A model generated the notes under the pieces. The model was given only the letters and a program-made list of their open reading frames with translations. It did not search any database and was not told where the DNA came from. From positions 1 through 51,261 of the forward strand of contig CAJGCT010000006.1 of NCBI GenBank assembly GCA_904501985.1: a DNA stretch of 51,261 nt. The letters run 5' to 3'. The translations under genes and the position numbers were made by a program. The stretch is from an uncultured Clostridia bacterium. GTDB lineage: Bacteria > Bacillota > Clostridia > Oscillospirales > CAG-272. Below, one piece after another: positions 26,433-34,115 of the stretch; positions within the stretch are counted from its first letter, which is position 1; every line of letters begins with the position of its first letter.

Positions 26433-26945
26433 ATGAACAAAAACATTATTCTTATAGGCATGGCAGGCTGCGGAAAAAGCACTGTTGGCGTGCTTCTTGC
26501 AAAAACCGTGGGATACGAATTTATTGATACCGACCTTATTCTGCAAAAACAGGAATCGAAGCTTCTTCAGGACATAATAAGCACAAACGGTCTTGATTAT
26601 TTCAAAAATGCGGAAGATACAGCACTTCTCTCGGTAGACACCACACGCTCCGTTATTGCCACAGGCGGAAGTGCCGTATACTGCGAGAGCGGAATGGATC
26701 ATCTTAAAAGAAACGGTGTCTGTGTATGGCTTAAGCTGCCGTACGAAGAAATTTTCAGACGTATAAGCAACATAGCAACCCGCGGAATCGCCATAGCTCC
26801 GGGGAAAACTTTAGAGGACGTCTTTTATGAGCGTGAGCCGCTTTACAAAAAATATGCGGATATCGTAGTAAACTGCCCCGGCGATCCTGAGGCTACTGTT
26901 GCACACATTGTAGATAAACTTCACTTAGCAAATCTGATAACCTGA
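26433..26945 (+). CDS. aroK: Shikimate kinase
   Basis: Phosphorylates shikimate in aromatic amino acid synthesis. The 170-residue protein has P-loop GMAGCGKST, the shikimate-binding FIDTDLILQ and ATGGSAVY (usually GGG), and a lid region with an arginine-bearing YEREPLYKKYAD. The ATG at 26433 is used; the in-frame start at 26406 overlaps the previous gene and lacks a site. GGAGAAAG lies upstream. Family length is normal. It is the second aromatic-pathway gene in the window along with tyrA, but they are unlinked. Confidence 0.92.
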   Translation: MNKNIILIGMAGCGKSTVGVLLAKTVGYEFIDTDLILQKQESKLLQDIISTNGLDYFKNAEDTALLSVDTTRSVIATGGSAVYCESGMDHLKRNGVCVWLKLPYEEIFRRISNIATRGIAIAPGKTLEDVFYEREPLYKKYADIVVNCPGDPEATVAHIVDKLHLANLIT

Positions 26946-26951
26946 ACATAC

Positions 26952-26986
26952 AAAAGCGCATCTGCCGTCTGGCAGATGCGCTTTTT
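26952..26986 (+). terminator. Terminator after aroK
   Basis: AAAAGCGCATCTGCC pairs with GGCAGATGCGCTTTTT across loop GTCT, a strong intrinsic terminator. Confidence 0.92.
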
Positions 26987-27011
26987 GCGGACTCATTCAC
27001 CGCATTATTAT

Positions 27012-27335
27012 TTAAGATATTGCCGCAAGCTTGGCGAGCTTTACAGGCTCATCCTTGTAGCCGAAAAGCGTTGCATAAAAGCTTGGCGAGATAAGTGTGA
27101 TGCGGTATTTGCCGTTCTTCATACGGTCAACGCCCTCTACATTATAGCGGACTCCGCCGCACATTATCTGCACATATGTAGTCTTATTGAACATACTTTT
27201 ACTCAGCCGCAGTTTTCGTATCACCTCATCGGTGAGAATTATATTGTCGATATCAATACTCTCTGCACAGATTCTGTTCTTTCGCTTAGTCATCTCCGCG
27301 ATGGTCAAAACATTATGCGGTACTTTGGTTTTCAT
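27012..27335 (-). CDS. Small protein of unknown function with its own strong promoter
   Basis: A 107-residue, basic, soluble protein (MKTKVPHNVLTIAEMTKRKN...). I do not recognise the family and see no catalytic motif. Reality is supported by a consensus promoter pointing into it at 27467-27495 and by a purine-rich AAAGG stretch upstream of the ATG, though the spacing (about 12) is long. The leader also contains a 23-codon open frame whose stop overlaps that AAAGG. Confidence 0.6.
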   Translation of the reverse strand: MKTKVPHNVLTIAEMTKRKNRICAESIDIDNIILTDEVIRKLRLSKSMFNKTTYVQIMCGGVRYNVEGVDRMKNGKYRITLISPSFYATLFGYKDEPVKLAKLAAIS

Positions 27336-27344
27336 ACGCCATGT

Positions 27345-27416
27345 CTACCTTTCCATCATAAAATGCTGCACGCCGCCACATACGGCACACGACTTTTCTT
27401 GCAGTTCAAACGTCAT
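27345..27416 (-). CDS. Possible 23-residue zinc-knuckle leader protein
   Basis: In the leader of the 27012-27335 gene, an ATG at 27416 opens MTFELQEKSCAVCGGVQHF and stops at 27345, five codons before the next start. The CAVCGG plus following histidine looks like a real metal-binding knuckle rather than random sequence. No clear ribosome binding site is seen upstream, so this is tentative. Confidence 0.3.
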   Translation of the reverse strand: MTFELQEKSCAVCGGVQHFMMER

Positions 27417-27466
27417 ATGTATTTCATTGTCATGAACTTTTATAAAATTAAAAATTCTCTTTAATT

Positions 27467-27495
27467 ATTATACCACGCTTTTTTTAATTTGTCAA
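27467..27495 (-). promoter_or_regulatory. Promoter of the 27012-27335 gene
   Basis: Minus-strand TTGACA (27495-27490), 17-base spacer, TATAAT (27472-27467) with extended TGG. The leader to the ATG is about 125 bases. Between this promoter and the DUF378 gene the 27496-27657 stretch is AT-rich and holds only the long hairpin listed separately. Confidence 0.85.
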
Positions 27496-27582
27496 TAGCT
27501 AATATAAAAAATAGTTAATATTAGATAAATATGTATAATTTGCGCCATATTCCATAATATTTACCGCATAATAACATTATAT

Positions 27583-27653
27583 GAAGCCTGCCGCAGCTTT
27601 CTTCACAGATTTTGCAAATCGGCAATACTATGAAAAAAGTCGCGGCAAGCTTC
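27583..27653. repeat. Long imperfect hairpin downstream of the DUF378 gene
   Basis: GAAGCCTGCCGC (27583-27594) and GCGGCAAGCTTC (27642-27653) form a 12-bp arm with one mismatch, extended inward by CTTTCTTC with GAAAAAAG and by a small GATTTTGCAAATC hairpin at the tip. It begins 5 bases after the DUF378 stop on the minus strand. It may be a terminator-like or stable RNA structure; there is no clean T tract. Confidence 0.6.
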
Positions 27654-27657
27654 AAGA

Positions 27658-27882
27658 CTAACGTCTCATTGCTGTATCGTCTTCGATGGCTGCGTCTGTC
27701 TCTCTGAAAAGAAGCGAAATGCACCATATGGCGGCAAGACCTACGAGGGTATATATTATGCGTGCTACAAGTGAGCCTTGTCCGCCGCATATCCATGCTA
27801 CAAGGTCAAATTTAAAAATGCCTATACTGCCCCAATTAAGTCCTCCGATAATCGCCAAAATAAGCGCTATCTTATCAATCAT
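27658..27882 (-). CDS. DUF378 family small membrane protein
   Basis: A 74-residue protein with two membrane helices (IALILAIIGGLNWGSIGIF and IIYTLVGLAAIWCISLLF) and the WGSIGIF signature of DUF378. The start ATG 27882 follows AAAGGAATCAAAACC; an in-frame ATG six codons earlier is less likely. Function is unknown. It is divergent from spoIIGA. Confidence 0.85.
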   Translation of the reverse strand: MIDKIALILAIIGGLNWGSIGIFKFDLVAWICGGQGSLVARIIYTLVGLAAIWCISLLFRETDAAIEDDTAMRR

Positions 27883-27987
27883 GGTTTTGATTCCTTTCAT
27901 TCATACAATAAATTTTGTACACGATTAGTTTTGCCTTTATATATTCTTCATATTCATCAGAAATGATTTTTTATTTTTATCAAAAAA

Positions 27988-28021
27988 TGCGACAAAATAA
28001 TCATCCCCTGCGGTGTATAAT
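27988..28021 (+). promoter_or_regulatory. Candidate Spo0A-dependent spoIIG promoter
   Basis: TATAAT at 28016-28021 has no normally spaced -35, but GCGACA lies 21 bases upstream. Overlapping it, TGCGACAAA (27988-27996) is the complement of TTTGTCGCA, one mismatch from the Spo0A box TTTGTCGAA. Abnormally wide spacing with a Spo0A box over the -35 is the known arrangement of Bacillus subtilis spoIIG. Confidence 0.55.
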
Positions 28022-28054
28022 GATTACACCGCATTTTTTGAGGGAGGTGCTTTA

Positions 28055-28921
28055 ATGGCTCACACAATATACGCCGATTCCCTGCTTGCGGTCAATTTTT
28101 CCATGGATTTTCTCGCACTTTACATATCGGCAAGACTAATGAATATGCCAATCCGTCCATTAAGGCTTGCCGCCGGAGCCGCAATCGGCTCCCTGTTTGC
28201 GCTTTCGGTAATAATAGCGGAATACTGCATTCCACACCAAATATTTACGGTTATTCTCATAGCAGGAAGCATATTATGTGCGCTTATCATGTCCGCGTGT
28301 GCTTTCGGAGGTAAGATTGTGCGCACGGCTCTGACATACGGTGCCGTAAATATCGGTCTTGGCGGAGTTATGACTGCGCTGTACAGCATCGTAGGCAGAG
28401 TCTCCGGCGGAGTAGGTGCGGTGAATGCATCTGCCAATCCCACATCATCGCCGCTTACTTTTATAATAATATCCCTAATGAGCGCAGGAGTAAGTCTGAT
28501 GTACGGAAAATTCAAAAAACAGTCAGCCGACAGGCAACACATTTTGGCAGACATAAGTATATTCGGAAACAAATTTTCGCTTACGCTGCTATGCGACACG
28601 GGTAATCTTCTCCGTGATCCGTTTGGTAACAAGCCTGTACTTGTAGTATCTGCAAAATCATTAGAAAATAGCATGCCGCCCGAACTGATCGGCGCTGTAT
28701 ACAACATAGGCAATATTGTCACGTTGCCTGAGCCTGTAACAAAGCGTATCAGAATGATTCCGGCAGACAGCGTTACAGGCGGCGGAATGCTGATCGGCTT
28801 CGTGCCCGACTACATATGCATTGACGGGAGAACTGTTGATGCCCTAATAGCAATATCGGCACAAAATACAGACTACGGAGGCTGTGACGGCATAATTCCA
28901 AAGACGCTTATTTACATTTAG
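28055..28921 (+). CDS. spoIIGA: Sigma-E processing protease SpoIIGA
   Basis: Membrane-embedded aspartic protease that removes the pro-sequence of sigma-E in the mother cell. The 288-residue protein has five hydrophobic helices in residues 1-150 and a protease domain with the catalytic motif LLCDTGNLLRDPF; the nucleophile is D181. The start ATG 28055 follows GGGAGGTGC. The gene is directly followed (21 bp) by sigE, the standard arrangement. The sequence is diverged from Bacillus, as usual for Clostridia. Confidence 0.93.
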   Translation: MAHTIYADSLLAVNFSMDFLALYISARLMNMPIRPLRLAAGAAIGSLFALSVIIAEYCIPHQIFTVILIAGSILCALIMSACAFGGKIVRTALTYGAVNIGLGGVMTALYSIVGRVSGGVGAVNASANPTSSPLTFIIISLMSAGVSLMYGKFKKQSADRQHILADISIFGNKFSLTLLCDTGNLLRDPFGNKPVLVVSAKSLENSMPPELIGAVYNIGNIVTLPEPVTKRIRMIPADSVTGGGMLIGFVPDYICIDGRTVDALIAISAQNTDYGGCDGIIPKTLIYI

Positions 28922-28942
28922 AATGAAAGGATCGGTATATGT

Positions 28943-29701
28943 ATGAAAGCAATACTCGACAAAAAAGGCTTTATACACCAAATAATATCAAGATTTTTGG
29001 AACTGTTTGCCTCTATACGAAAAAAAAGATTTGATGGCATTCGCGGTATATACTACATAAACGGTGCTGCTTCCCTTCCACCGCCGCTGTCGGCATCTGA
29101 AGAGACATCTGCACTCCTAAGCCTTGAATCCGATTCCAACGATATCGCGGCAGATGCACGTACAAAGCTCATTGAGCATAATCTCAGACTTGTGGTATAC
29201 ATAGCAAAAAAATTTGAAAATACGGGACTTGGGCTTGAAGATCTGATATCGATCGGCACAATCGGACTTATCAAGGCGATAAACACGTTTCGTGCAGATA
29301 AAAATATCAAGTTAGCAACATACGCATCGCGTTGTATAGAGAATGAAATTCTGATGTACATACGAAAATGGTCCGGAAAGCACGATATATCAATTGATGA
29401 GCCGCTTAGTGTAGATTGGGACGGCAATGAATTGCTTTTATCGGATGTTTTGGGAAGTGATGAGGATGATGTTTCCCACGGAATTGAGATGATTGAAGAA
29501 AAAAGAACCATACGTGATGCACTGAACAAGCTTGATGAGCGCGAGCAGACCATAATAACGCTTCGCTACGGTCTGAACGGCACACGCGAGTTCACTCAAA
29601 AGGAAGTTGCGGACATGATGGGCATATCGCAATCATACATTTCCCGGCTTGAAAAAAAGATTCTCTCCCGGCTCGGCGAGGATCTAAAAAGCAAGGTTTA
29701 G
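28943..29701 (+). CDS. sigE: RNA polymerase sporulation sigma factor sigma-E
   Basis: Mother-cell sigma factor, 252 residues, made as a precursor: about 30 N-terminal residues before GIRGIYYINGAASLP form the pro-sequence cut by SpoIIGA. Region 2 carries LIEHNLRLVVYIAKKFENTG and LEDLISIGTIGLIKAINTF, region 4 carries the helix-turn-helix TQKEVADMMGISQSYISRLE. All are near identical to known sigma-E. sigG, which often follows, is absent; a tRNA gene and an integrated element come next. Confidence 0.95.
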   Translation: MKAILDKKGFIHQIISRFLELFASIRKKRFDGIRGIYYINGAASLPPPLSASEETSALLSLESDSNDIAADARTKLIEHNLRLVVYIAKKFENTGLGLEDLISIGTIGLIKAINTFRADKNIKLATYASRCIENEILMYIRKWSGKHDISIDEPLSVDWDGNELLLSDVLGSDEDDVSHGIEMIEEKRTIRDALNKLDEREQTIITLRYGLNGTREFTQKEVADMMGISQSYISRLEKKILSRLGEDLKSKV

Positions 29702-29861
29702 CAGCGGCGCTGTTTTAATTTAAGGAACTTCGCAAAAATAATGTAATCAAAAAGCACTGCAAATGCTCAAACAGTCATATTACGGAAATCGCGCGCAGCA
29801 TCCGTTTGAAAAATTGCCTTTTTTCGTTTTGAAAAAAATCTAAAATTATCTTAAAAACCCC

Positions 29862-29890
29862 TTGACAAACAGAATCTGTTGTGGTATAAT
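29862..29890 (+). promoter_or_regulatory. Promoter of tRNA-Pro
   Basis: TTGACA and TATAAT with a 17-base spacer ending in TGG, 16 bases before the tRNA. Confidence 0.9.
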
Positions 29891-29906
29891 ATTATCCGTT
29901 GGATAT

Positions 29907-29982
29907 CTGGGTGTGGCGCAGTTGGTAGCGCGCTACCTTGGGGTGGTAGAGGCCGCAAGTTCAAGTCTTGTCACTCAGACCA
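29907..29982 (+). tRNA. tRNA-Pro (anticodon GGG), probable integration site
   Basis: Acceptor arms CTGGGTG and CACTCAG pair with one wobble; anticodon stem CTACC/GGTAG encloses TTGGGGT; encoded CCA. It is immediately followed by an integrase gene and a long conjugative module, so its 3' half is the likely attachment site of the element. Confidence 0.93.
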
Positions 29983-29987
29983 ACATT

Positions 29988-30014
29988 AAGGGAGATGGTA
30001 AATCTCCCTTTTTG
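29988..30014 (+). terminator. Terminator after tRNA-Pro
   Basis: AAGGGAGAT pairs with ATCTCCCTT across five bases, followed by TTTT. It is either the tRNA terminator or part of the element's left end. Confidence 0.85.
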
Positions 30015-30034
30015 CTTTATGTTATAAGGATTTT

Positions 30035-30060
30035 TCCGCACTCTCGGGTGCGGATTTTTT
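30035..30060 (+). terminator. Second terminator near the element's left end
   Basis: TCCGCAC pairs with GTGCGGA across a six-base loop, followed by six T. It would insulate the integrase region from tRNA read-through. Confidence 0.8.
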
Positions 30061-30108
30061 GTTTACACAGGTTCTTAAAAAACGATAAAAATCGGTCAAA
30101 TCTATGGC

Positions 30109-30132
30109 TTGGTACATAGTTTGGTACATAGT
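30109..30132 (+). repeat. Tandem 12-bp repeats upstream of the integrase
   Basis: Two perfect adjacent copies of TTGGTACATAGT, with a third partial copy TTGGTACA at 30210-30217. Their position between the tRNA and the integrase suggests arm-type binding sites for integrase or excisionase. Confidence 0.6.
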
Positions 30133-30256
30133 TTCAAAATGCACTTTTCAAAAGATGGTAGACGCCACTCATCGCAGATACCCGAAAACAGCAGTTTTTT
30201 CACTGTTTTTTGGTACAGAAATTACCGTTTAGGTAGAAAAAAGGAGCTAAAAAACT

Positions 30257-31444
30257 ATGGCAAGCATCACACAAAAACCAAACGGAACGTACCTGATTCG
30301 CATCTCCTGCGGTACTGATGCCGCGGGAAAGCCTGTAAGCAAGTCGAAAATCTTTAAGCCATCGAGACCCAACCTCACGTATCAAAAGCTTAACCGCGAG
30401 ATCGACGCATTTATCAAGGCATTCGAAGAAGAGATTTCACTTTACGGAATTGACAGAAAGCCAGACAAGATTCGATTTGCCGAATTCTGCAAAACTTATT
30501 TGGATGTCAAAAAAAATTCCCTATCACCAAATACCTTTCAGTTTTACGAGCGTATTATAACCGATACACTTGTTCCAATGTTCGGAACCTTATGGCTTAA
30601 GGATATCCGAACATACCACGTCCAGCAGTTTATTCAGTATCTTACCAACGACCGTCCCCGCGGAGATGGCAAGGATGGCACTCTTTCTGCTGCAACCGTT
30701 AAACGTTATACTACTGTTCTCCGCTCTGTTCTTACATTAGCATACAATATGGAGTATATCGAGGAAGATATCGGTTCTGTAAAGCGATTGATATTTCCCA
30801 AAATAGTAACCAAAGAAATAGATGTATATACGATTGATGAAGTAAACGAAATGCTGTCTGCCGCTAAAACCGAACCGCTTCATATACGCGCACTTATTGA
30901 GGTTGCTTTATTCACAGGTCTGCGGCGTGCTGAAATAGTCGGACTCAAGTGGAATGATATAGACTTCGATGAACGATGTCTTTCTGTAAGACGAAGCATA
31001 TATAAGCTTAAATCCACCAAAGCCAATGAAAAAGATACTAAGAGCGACTATTCCAAGCGTATCATCGCCATTCCTGAACGATTATGCGAAACTCTCAAAG
31101 AATACCGTATCCATCAGGATAGACACGCATCATTTCTCGGAAGCGCGTGGAAGAATCTCGGATATATCTTTACCGAGGAATACGGCCATGTGATGAATCC
31201 GCACACGCCTACGAAACAATTCTCAAACTTTCTCAAACGGCACGGTATCCGTCATCTGAAACTGCACGGACTTCGCCATACTTCGGCAACTATGCTTCTC
31301 GCAAGCGGATGCGACATAAAAACAGTTTCGGTCAGACTCGGACACGCGGATATTGAGACAACCAATATCTACGTTCACGCCCTTGAAAGCACGGACAGGC
31401 GTGCCGCTGATACATTCGATAAAATATGTTCAAACAAACAATAG
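30257..31444 (+). CDS. int: Tyrosine recombinase/integrase of the conjugative element
   Basis: A 395-residue site-specific recombinase. It has an N-terminal arm-binding region (MASITQKPNGTYLIRIS), a core-binding SAM-like domain (about 70-175) and a catalytic domain with R223 (TGLRRAEI), H337 and R340 (HGLRHTSA), H363 (LGHADI) and the nucleophile Y372 (NIYVHAL). All catalytic residues are present, so it is probably active. AAAGGAG lies upstream. The position beside the tRNA-Pro 3' end marks the element's left end. No excisionase gene is evident next to it. Confidence 0.95.
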   Translation: MASITQKPNGTYLIRISCGTDAAGKPVSKSKIFKPSRPNLTYQKLNREIDAFIKAFEEEISLYGIDRKPDKIRFAEFCKTYLDVKKNSLSPNTFQFYERIITDTLVPMFGTLWLKDIRTYHVQQFIQYLTNDRPRGDGKDGTLSAATVKRYTTVLRSVLTLAYNMEYIEEDIGSVKRLIFPKIVTKEIDVYTIDEVNEMLSAAKTEPLHIRALIEVALFTGLRRAEIVGLKWNDIDFDERCLSVRRSIYKLKSTKANEKDTKSDYSKRIIAIPERLCETLKEYRIHQDRHASFLGSAWKNLGYIFTEEYGHVMNPHTPTKQFSNFLKRHGIRHLKLHGLRHTSATMLLASGCDIKTVSVRLGHADIETTNIYVHALESTDRRAADTFDKICSNKQ

Positions 31445-31466
31445 CTTATATACGGAGGAAAAAATT

Positions 31467-31541
31467 ATGAGTGAAGTAATATGTTTAATCAACTATACAG
31501 TTAAAACAGGAGGACTTAATGAGAAAAATATATACGTATAA
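31467..31541 (+). CDS. Possible 24-residue leader peptide before the toxin gene
   Basis: ATG 31467 follows CGGAGG with 8-base spacing and encodes MSEVICLINYTVKTGGLNEK plus four residues. Its last codons overlap the toxin start at 31519 in another frame, and the toxin's ribosome binding site lies inside it. This arrangement suggests translational coupling or a leader, but the short length keeps confidence low. Confidence 0.4.
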   Translation: MSEVICLINYTVKTGGLNEKNIYV

Positions 31542-31920
31542 GGACGGTAACAAGTATCCCGTGGAGGAGTTTTTGAGGGGCATTGATGAAAAGCTCCGAA
31601 AGAAGCTTGAAATTCAGCTTGTATATATATGCGATGAACGTAACCCGTTTACAGAGCCATATGTCAAGCACTTCTCTATAGCCAAGTACCGTCAAATGTA
31701 CGAAGTACGTGTAAAAGCTGCAGAAACGATGCTACGTATCATCTTTTATGAGAAAGACGGTAATATTATTCTGCTCCATGCGTTTCGTAAACGTGACCGT
31801 AAGGATACCGAAAAAGCACTTGTTAATGCTTTTCGGATACTTGATAGAATTATAGATGAAAACGGCAGCATCCCCAGCGAATACATAAAGTTAATAGATC
31901 ACGCTGCACTTATCAAATAG
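31519..31920 (+). CDS. RelE/HigB-like toxin (phage Gp49-type, DUF891)
   Basis: A 133-residue protein with KYRQMYEVRVKAAETMLRIIFYEKDGNIILLHAFRKRD, the core of HigB/Gp49-type ribosome-dependent mRNA endonucleases, and an EKALVNAFRILD helix. AGGAGG lies upstream. Normally a helix-turn-helix antitoxin gene follows immediately; here a terminator follows 8 bases after the stop and no antitoxin candidate is visible. The overlapping 24-codon frame is too short to be a typical antitoxin. It may be an orphan or be neutralised from elsewhere. Confidence 0.75.
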   Translation: MRKIYTYKDGNKYPVEEFLRGIDEKLRKKLEIQLVYICDERNPFTEPYVKHFSIAKYRQMYEVRVKAAETMLRIIFYEKDGNIILLHAFRKRDRKDTEKALVNAFRILDRIIDENGSIPSEYIKLIDHAALIK

Positions 31921-31927
31921 TCAACTT

Positions 31928-31966
31928 AACGGTAATCCGAATAAAACGGATTACCGTTTTTATTTT
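31928..31966 (+). terminator. Terminator after the toxin gene
   Basis: AACGGTAATCCG pairs with CGGATTACCGTT across seven bases, followed by TTTATTTT. Confidence 0.9.
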
Positions 31967-31976
31967 AGGAGGAGTT

Positions 31977-32018
31977 ATGAACAAGCATCTTATCCATCGC
32001 TTGGTGGTCCCGCCTTAG
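31977..32018 (+). CDS. Possible 13-residue leader peptide
   Basis: ATG 31977 follows AGGAGGAGTT closely and encodes MNKHLIHRLVVPP before a TAG. It precedes the exported-protein cluster. Only the good ribosome binding site supports it; it may be chance. Confidence 0.2.
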   Translation: MNKHLIHRLVVPP

Positions 32019-32073
32019 TGATACATCATCTTATAAGGAAATATTGCCGATTAACGGCAAAAGGAGAAAAAAC

Positions 32074-32688
32074 ATGAAACAAACTTATTTTCCCGAAAAG
32101 GATAACAAGAAAACTTATCGCACCTATGCCATAGTGATCGGCATATTACTCATTATCGCCATTATCGTCGTACTTACCCGTGGCTGTGAATTTGGCAGCA
32201 CCGTTACCGTTGATACCGACAATATTGATGTTACAGATACATCTATTACCGATATCGACATTCCCGAAACTTCGCCCACTCCCGGCATTGTCTACGACAC
32301 CGGAGCCGTTGAGGGCGGATGGGAGACCGTGGACGCAGATAAGGTCATAGAAAATCTCCACGAAAAGGTTGCGGACGGCATGATCAATATCTCAATGAAC
32401 ACCTCCCCCACCTTTATAGACGGTACGGCTTCCGGCAATCTGATGATAGTCAACGAAACCGTAAACCGCTATCCCCAGGTTGTGGAGATCACCCGAAACG
32501 ATAATGGCGAAATGATCTATAAATCGGGCGCAATACCAGCAGGCAGTAAGATCGAGAGAGCACCTCTTTCGGTGAATCTCGATGCAGGAACCTATGAATG
32601 TACAGCCATGTTCTACAATGTTGACCCAAACACAGGCGCATACCTCGGCTGTGCAGGTGCAATCATACACGTTACGGTTCAAAATTAA
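32074..32688 (+). CDS. Membrane-anchored exported protein of the element
   Basis: A 204-residue protein with one membrane helix (about residues 18-36, YAIVIGILLIIAIIVVLTRG) and an extracellular part. An acidic Asp/Thr-rich linker is followed by a beta-rich domain (LMIVNETVNRYPQVVEITR ... GTYECTAMFYNVDPNTGAYLG) that looks like a small beta-sandwich. The start ATG 32074 follows AAAGGAG; an upstream in-frame start lacks a site. It opens the cluster of exported proteins; I do not recognise a named family, and a surface or mating-contact role is only inferred. Confidence 0.78.
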   Translation: MKQTYFPEKDNKKTYRTYAIVIGILLIIAIIVVLTRGCEFGSTVTVDTDNIDVTDTSITDIDIPETSPTPGIVYDTGAVEGGWETVDADKVIENLHEKVADGMINISMNTSPTFIDGTASGNLMIVNETVNRYPQVVEITRNDNGEMIYKSGAIPAGSKIERAPLSVNLDAGTYECTAMFYNVDPNTGAYLGCAGAIIHVTVQN

Positions 32689-32742
32689 CCCATAAACCAA
32701 ATACAAAACCAAAAATATTTAAATTTCAAAGGAGAAACTACT

Positions 32743-33351
32743 ATGAAAAAGTTCGTATCTGCTATTCTTTCCCTTACTATGCTTCTTACCCTTTCCGTTG
32801 CCGCATCCGCAAATGAAGTCAATACCGACGGCGGCTCCGCTACTACCCCAGTTTACCTTTCCTCCACCGTTGACGGTTCCGAAGACGGCGAGCCTGCCGC
32901 AACTGCTATGTCCGTAACCGTCCCTACCGCACTCCCCATGGCAATGAGCCAGAGCGGTGACGTTACCGGTGCTGATAGCTGTCAGATTATCAACAACTCC
33001 TTCGGTGCAGTACGCGTTAAATCGGTTTCCATTACCGCAGGTGACGGCTGGTCGTTGACCGCTTTCGGTGACAAATCCACCCTTGCAAACGAAAAGGTTG
33101 ATGCCAATAAGCTCGGTTTTGCAATATCCATCGGCGGTGGTATGCAAGTTGAAACCGACGACAGTGACGCTGATTCCCAAGTTCTTATCTCCGCTCCCAT
33201 TGACGGCTGCTACATGAGCGGCGTGGGTAATCCCAATGCGAATTACGCTACAATCGAGTATAGCGCAATCGTAACATCTCTTTCTAATGAAGTTACCAAC
33301 GCGAACATTGCAAACGTAGTGTTCATCATCGAGTGGGATACAGTAGATTAA
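32743..33351 (+). CDS. Secreted protein 1 of a three-paralogue cluster
   Basis: A 202-residue protein with a clear signal peptide (MKKFVSAILSLTMLLTLSVAASA, cut near 23) and no membrane or wall anchor. The mature part is a Thr/Ser/Gly-rich beta domain containing VTVPTALPMAMS, CQIINNSFGAVRVKSV, NEKVDANKLGFAISIGGG and the C-terminal VVFIIEWDTVD. Two cysteines (DSCQI and DGCYM) could form a disulfide. The same domain recurs in the next gene and, without these cysteines, at the C-terminus of the third. It vaguely resembles WxL-type or spore-coat-like secreted domains, but I cannot assign it. Confidence 0.8.
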   Translation: MKKFVSAILSLTMLLTLSVAASANEVNTDGGSATTPVYLSSTVDGSEDGEPAATAMSVTVPTALPMAMSQSGDVTGADSCQIINNSFGAVRVKSVSITAGDGWSLTAFGDKSTLANEKVDANKLGFAISIGGGMQVETDDSDADSQVLISAPIDGCYMSGVGNPNANYATIEYSAIVTSLSNEVTNANIANVVFIIEWDTVD

Positions 33352-33416
33352 CTATCTGTCATCCCCAAAATTATGCAAAATTTACCGCATTTAAAAATTC
33401 TTAAAAGGAGGTTCAA

Positions 33417-34049
33417 ATGAAAACGATACGCAAAAGCACACTCATAAAATCTGCCGCTTTCATGCTGTCTCTTGCACTTATCTTCGCAGTACCTATTCCT
33501 GTATCTGCTAACGAGATCACGTCAAACGGTGGTACTGCTACCGTCCCTGTGAGTCTTACTACAACCAACGGCGGTATAGACGACGATGGCAAGATCATAC
33601 CTACGAAGTTAAGCGTAGTAGTGCCTACTACATTGCCTCTTGCTATGTCAGATAATGGGAGTATCGTCACCGCAACCGACTGCAGGATAATCAACAACTC
33701 CTACGGTGCGGTTCGAGTGAAAAAGGTAACCATAACCGCTGCGTCAGGGTGGAATCTTACCCCGTTCGGTATGAAATCCACAATGGCCTATGAAAAGGTA
33801 AACTCCAACAAAATCGGATTTGCCTTATCCATCGGAGGCGGTAAACTAGTAAAAACCACATCTGAGGCCGATACGCAGGTGCTCATTTCCGCCCCAATAG
33901 CCGGATGTTACATGACCGGCATCGGTGACAGAAGCGGAAACACTGTAGATATTGATTACTCCGCCATTGTAACACCCGTATCACGTGGACTTAACCATGC
34001 AACCGTGGCAAACGTGGTATTTGTGGTTGAATGGGACACGGTTAATTAA
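33417..34049 (+). CDS. Secreted protein 2 of a three-paralogue cluster
   Basis: A 210-residue paralogue of the preceding gene, with signal peptide (cleavage after PVSANE region) and the matching blocks VVVPTTLPLAMS, CRIINNSYGAVRVKKV, YEKVNSNKIGFALSIGGG, VLISAPIAGCYM and VVFVVEWDTVN. Both cysteines are conserved. Roughly half of the residues are identical to protein 1 along the mature region, indicating tandem duplication followed by divergence. AAAGGAGG lies upstream of the ATG. Function unknown; the location before the VirB2-like gene suggests a cell-surface role during transfer. Confidence 0.8.
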   Translation: MKTIRKSTLIKSAAFMLSLALIFAVPIPVSANEITSNGGTATVPVSLTTTNGGIDDDGKIIPTKLSVVVPTTLPLAMSDNGSIVTATDCRIINNSYGAVRVKKVTITAASGWNLTPFGMKSTMAYEKVNSNKIGFALSIGGGKLVKTTSEADTQVLISAPIAGCYMTGIGDRSGNTVDIDYSAIVTPVSRGLNHATVANVVFVVEWDTVN

Positions 34050-34115
34050 AAACGGTACATGACCGCAGGAATCTTGCTGCGGTTATGCGGATAATGAATC
34101 ATTTTCAAATCTGAG

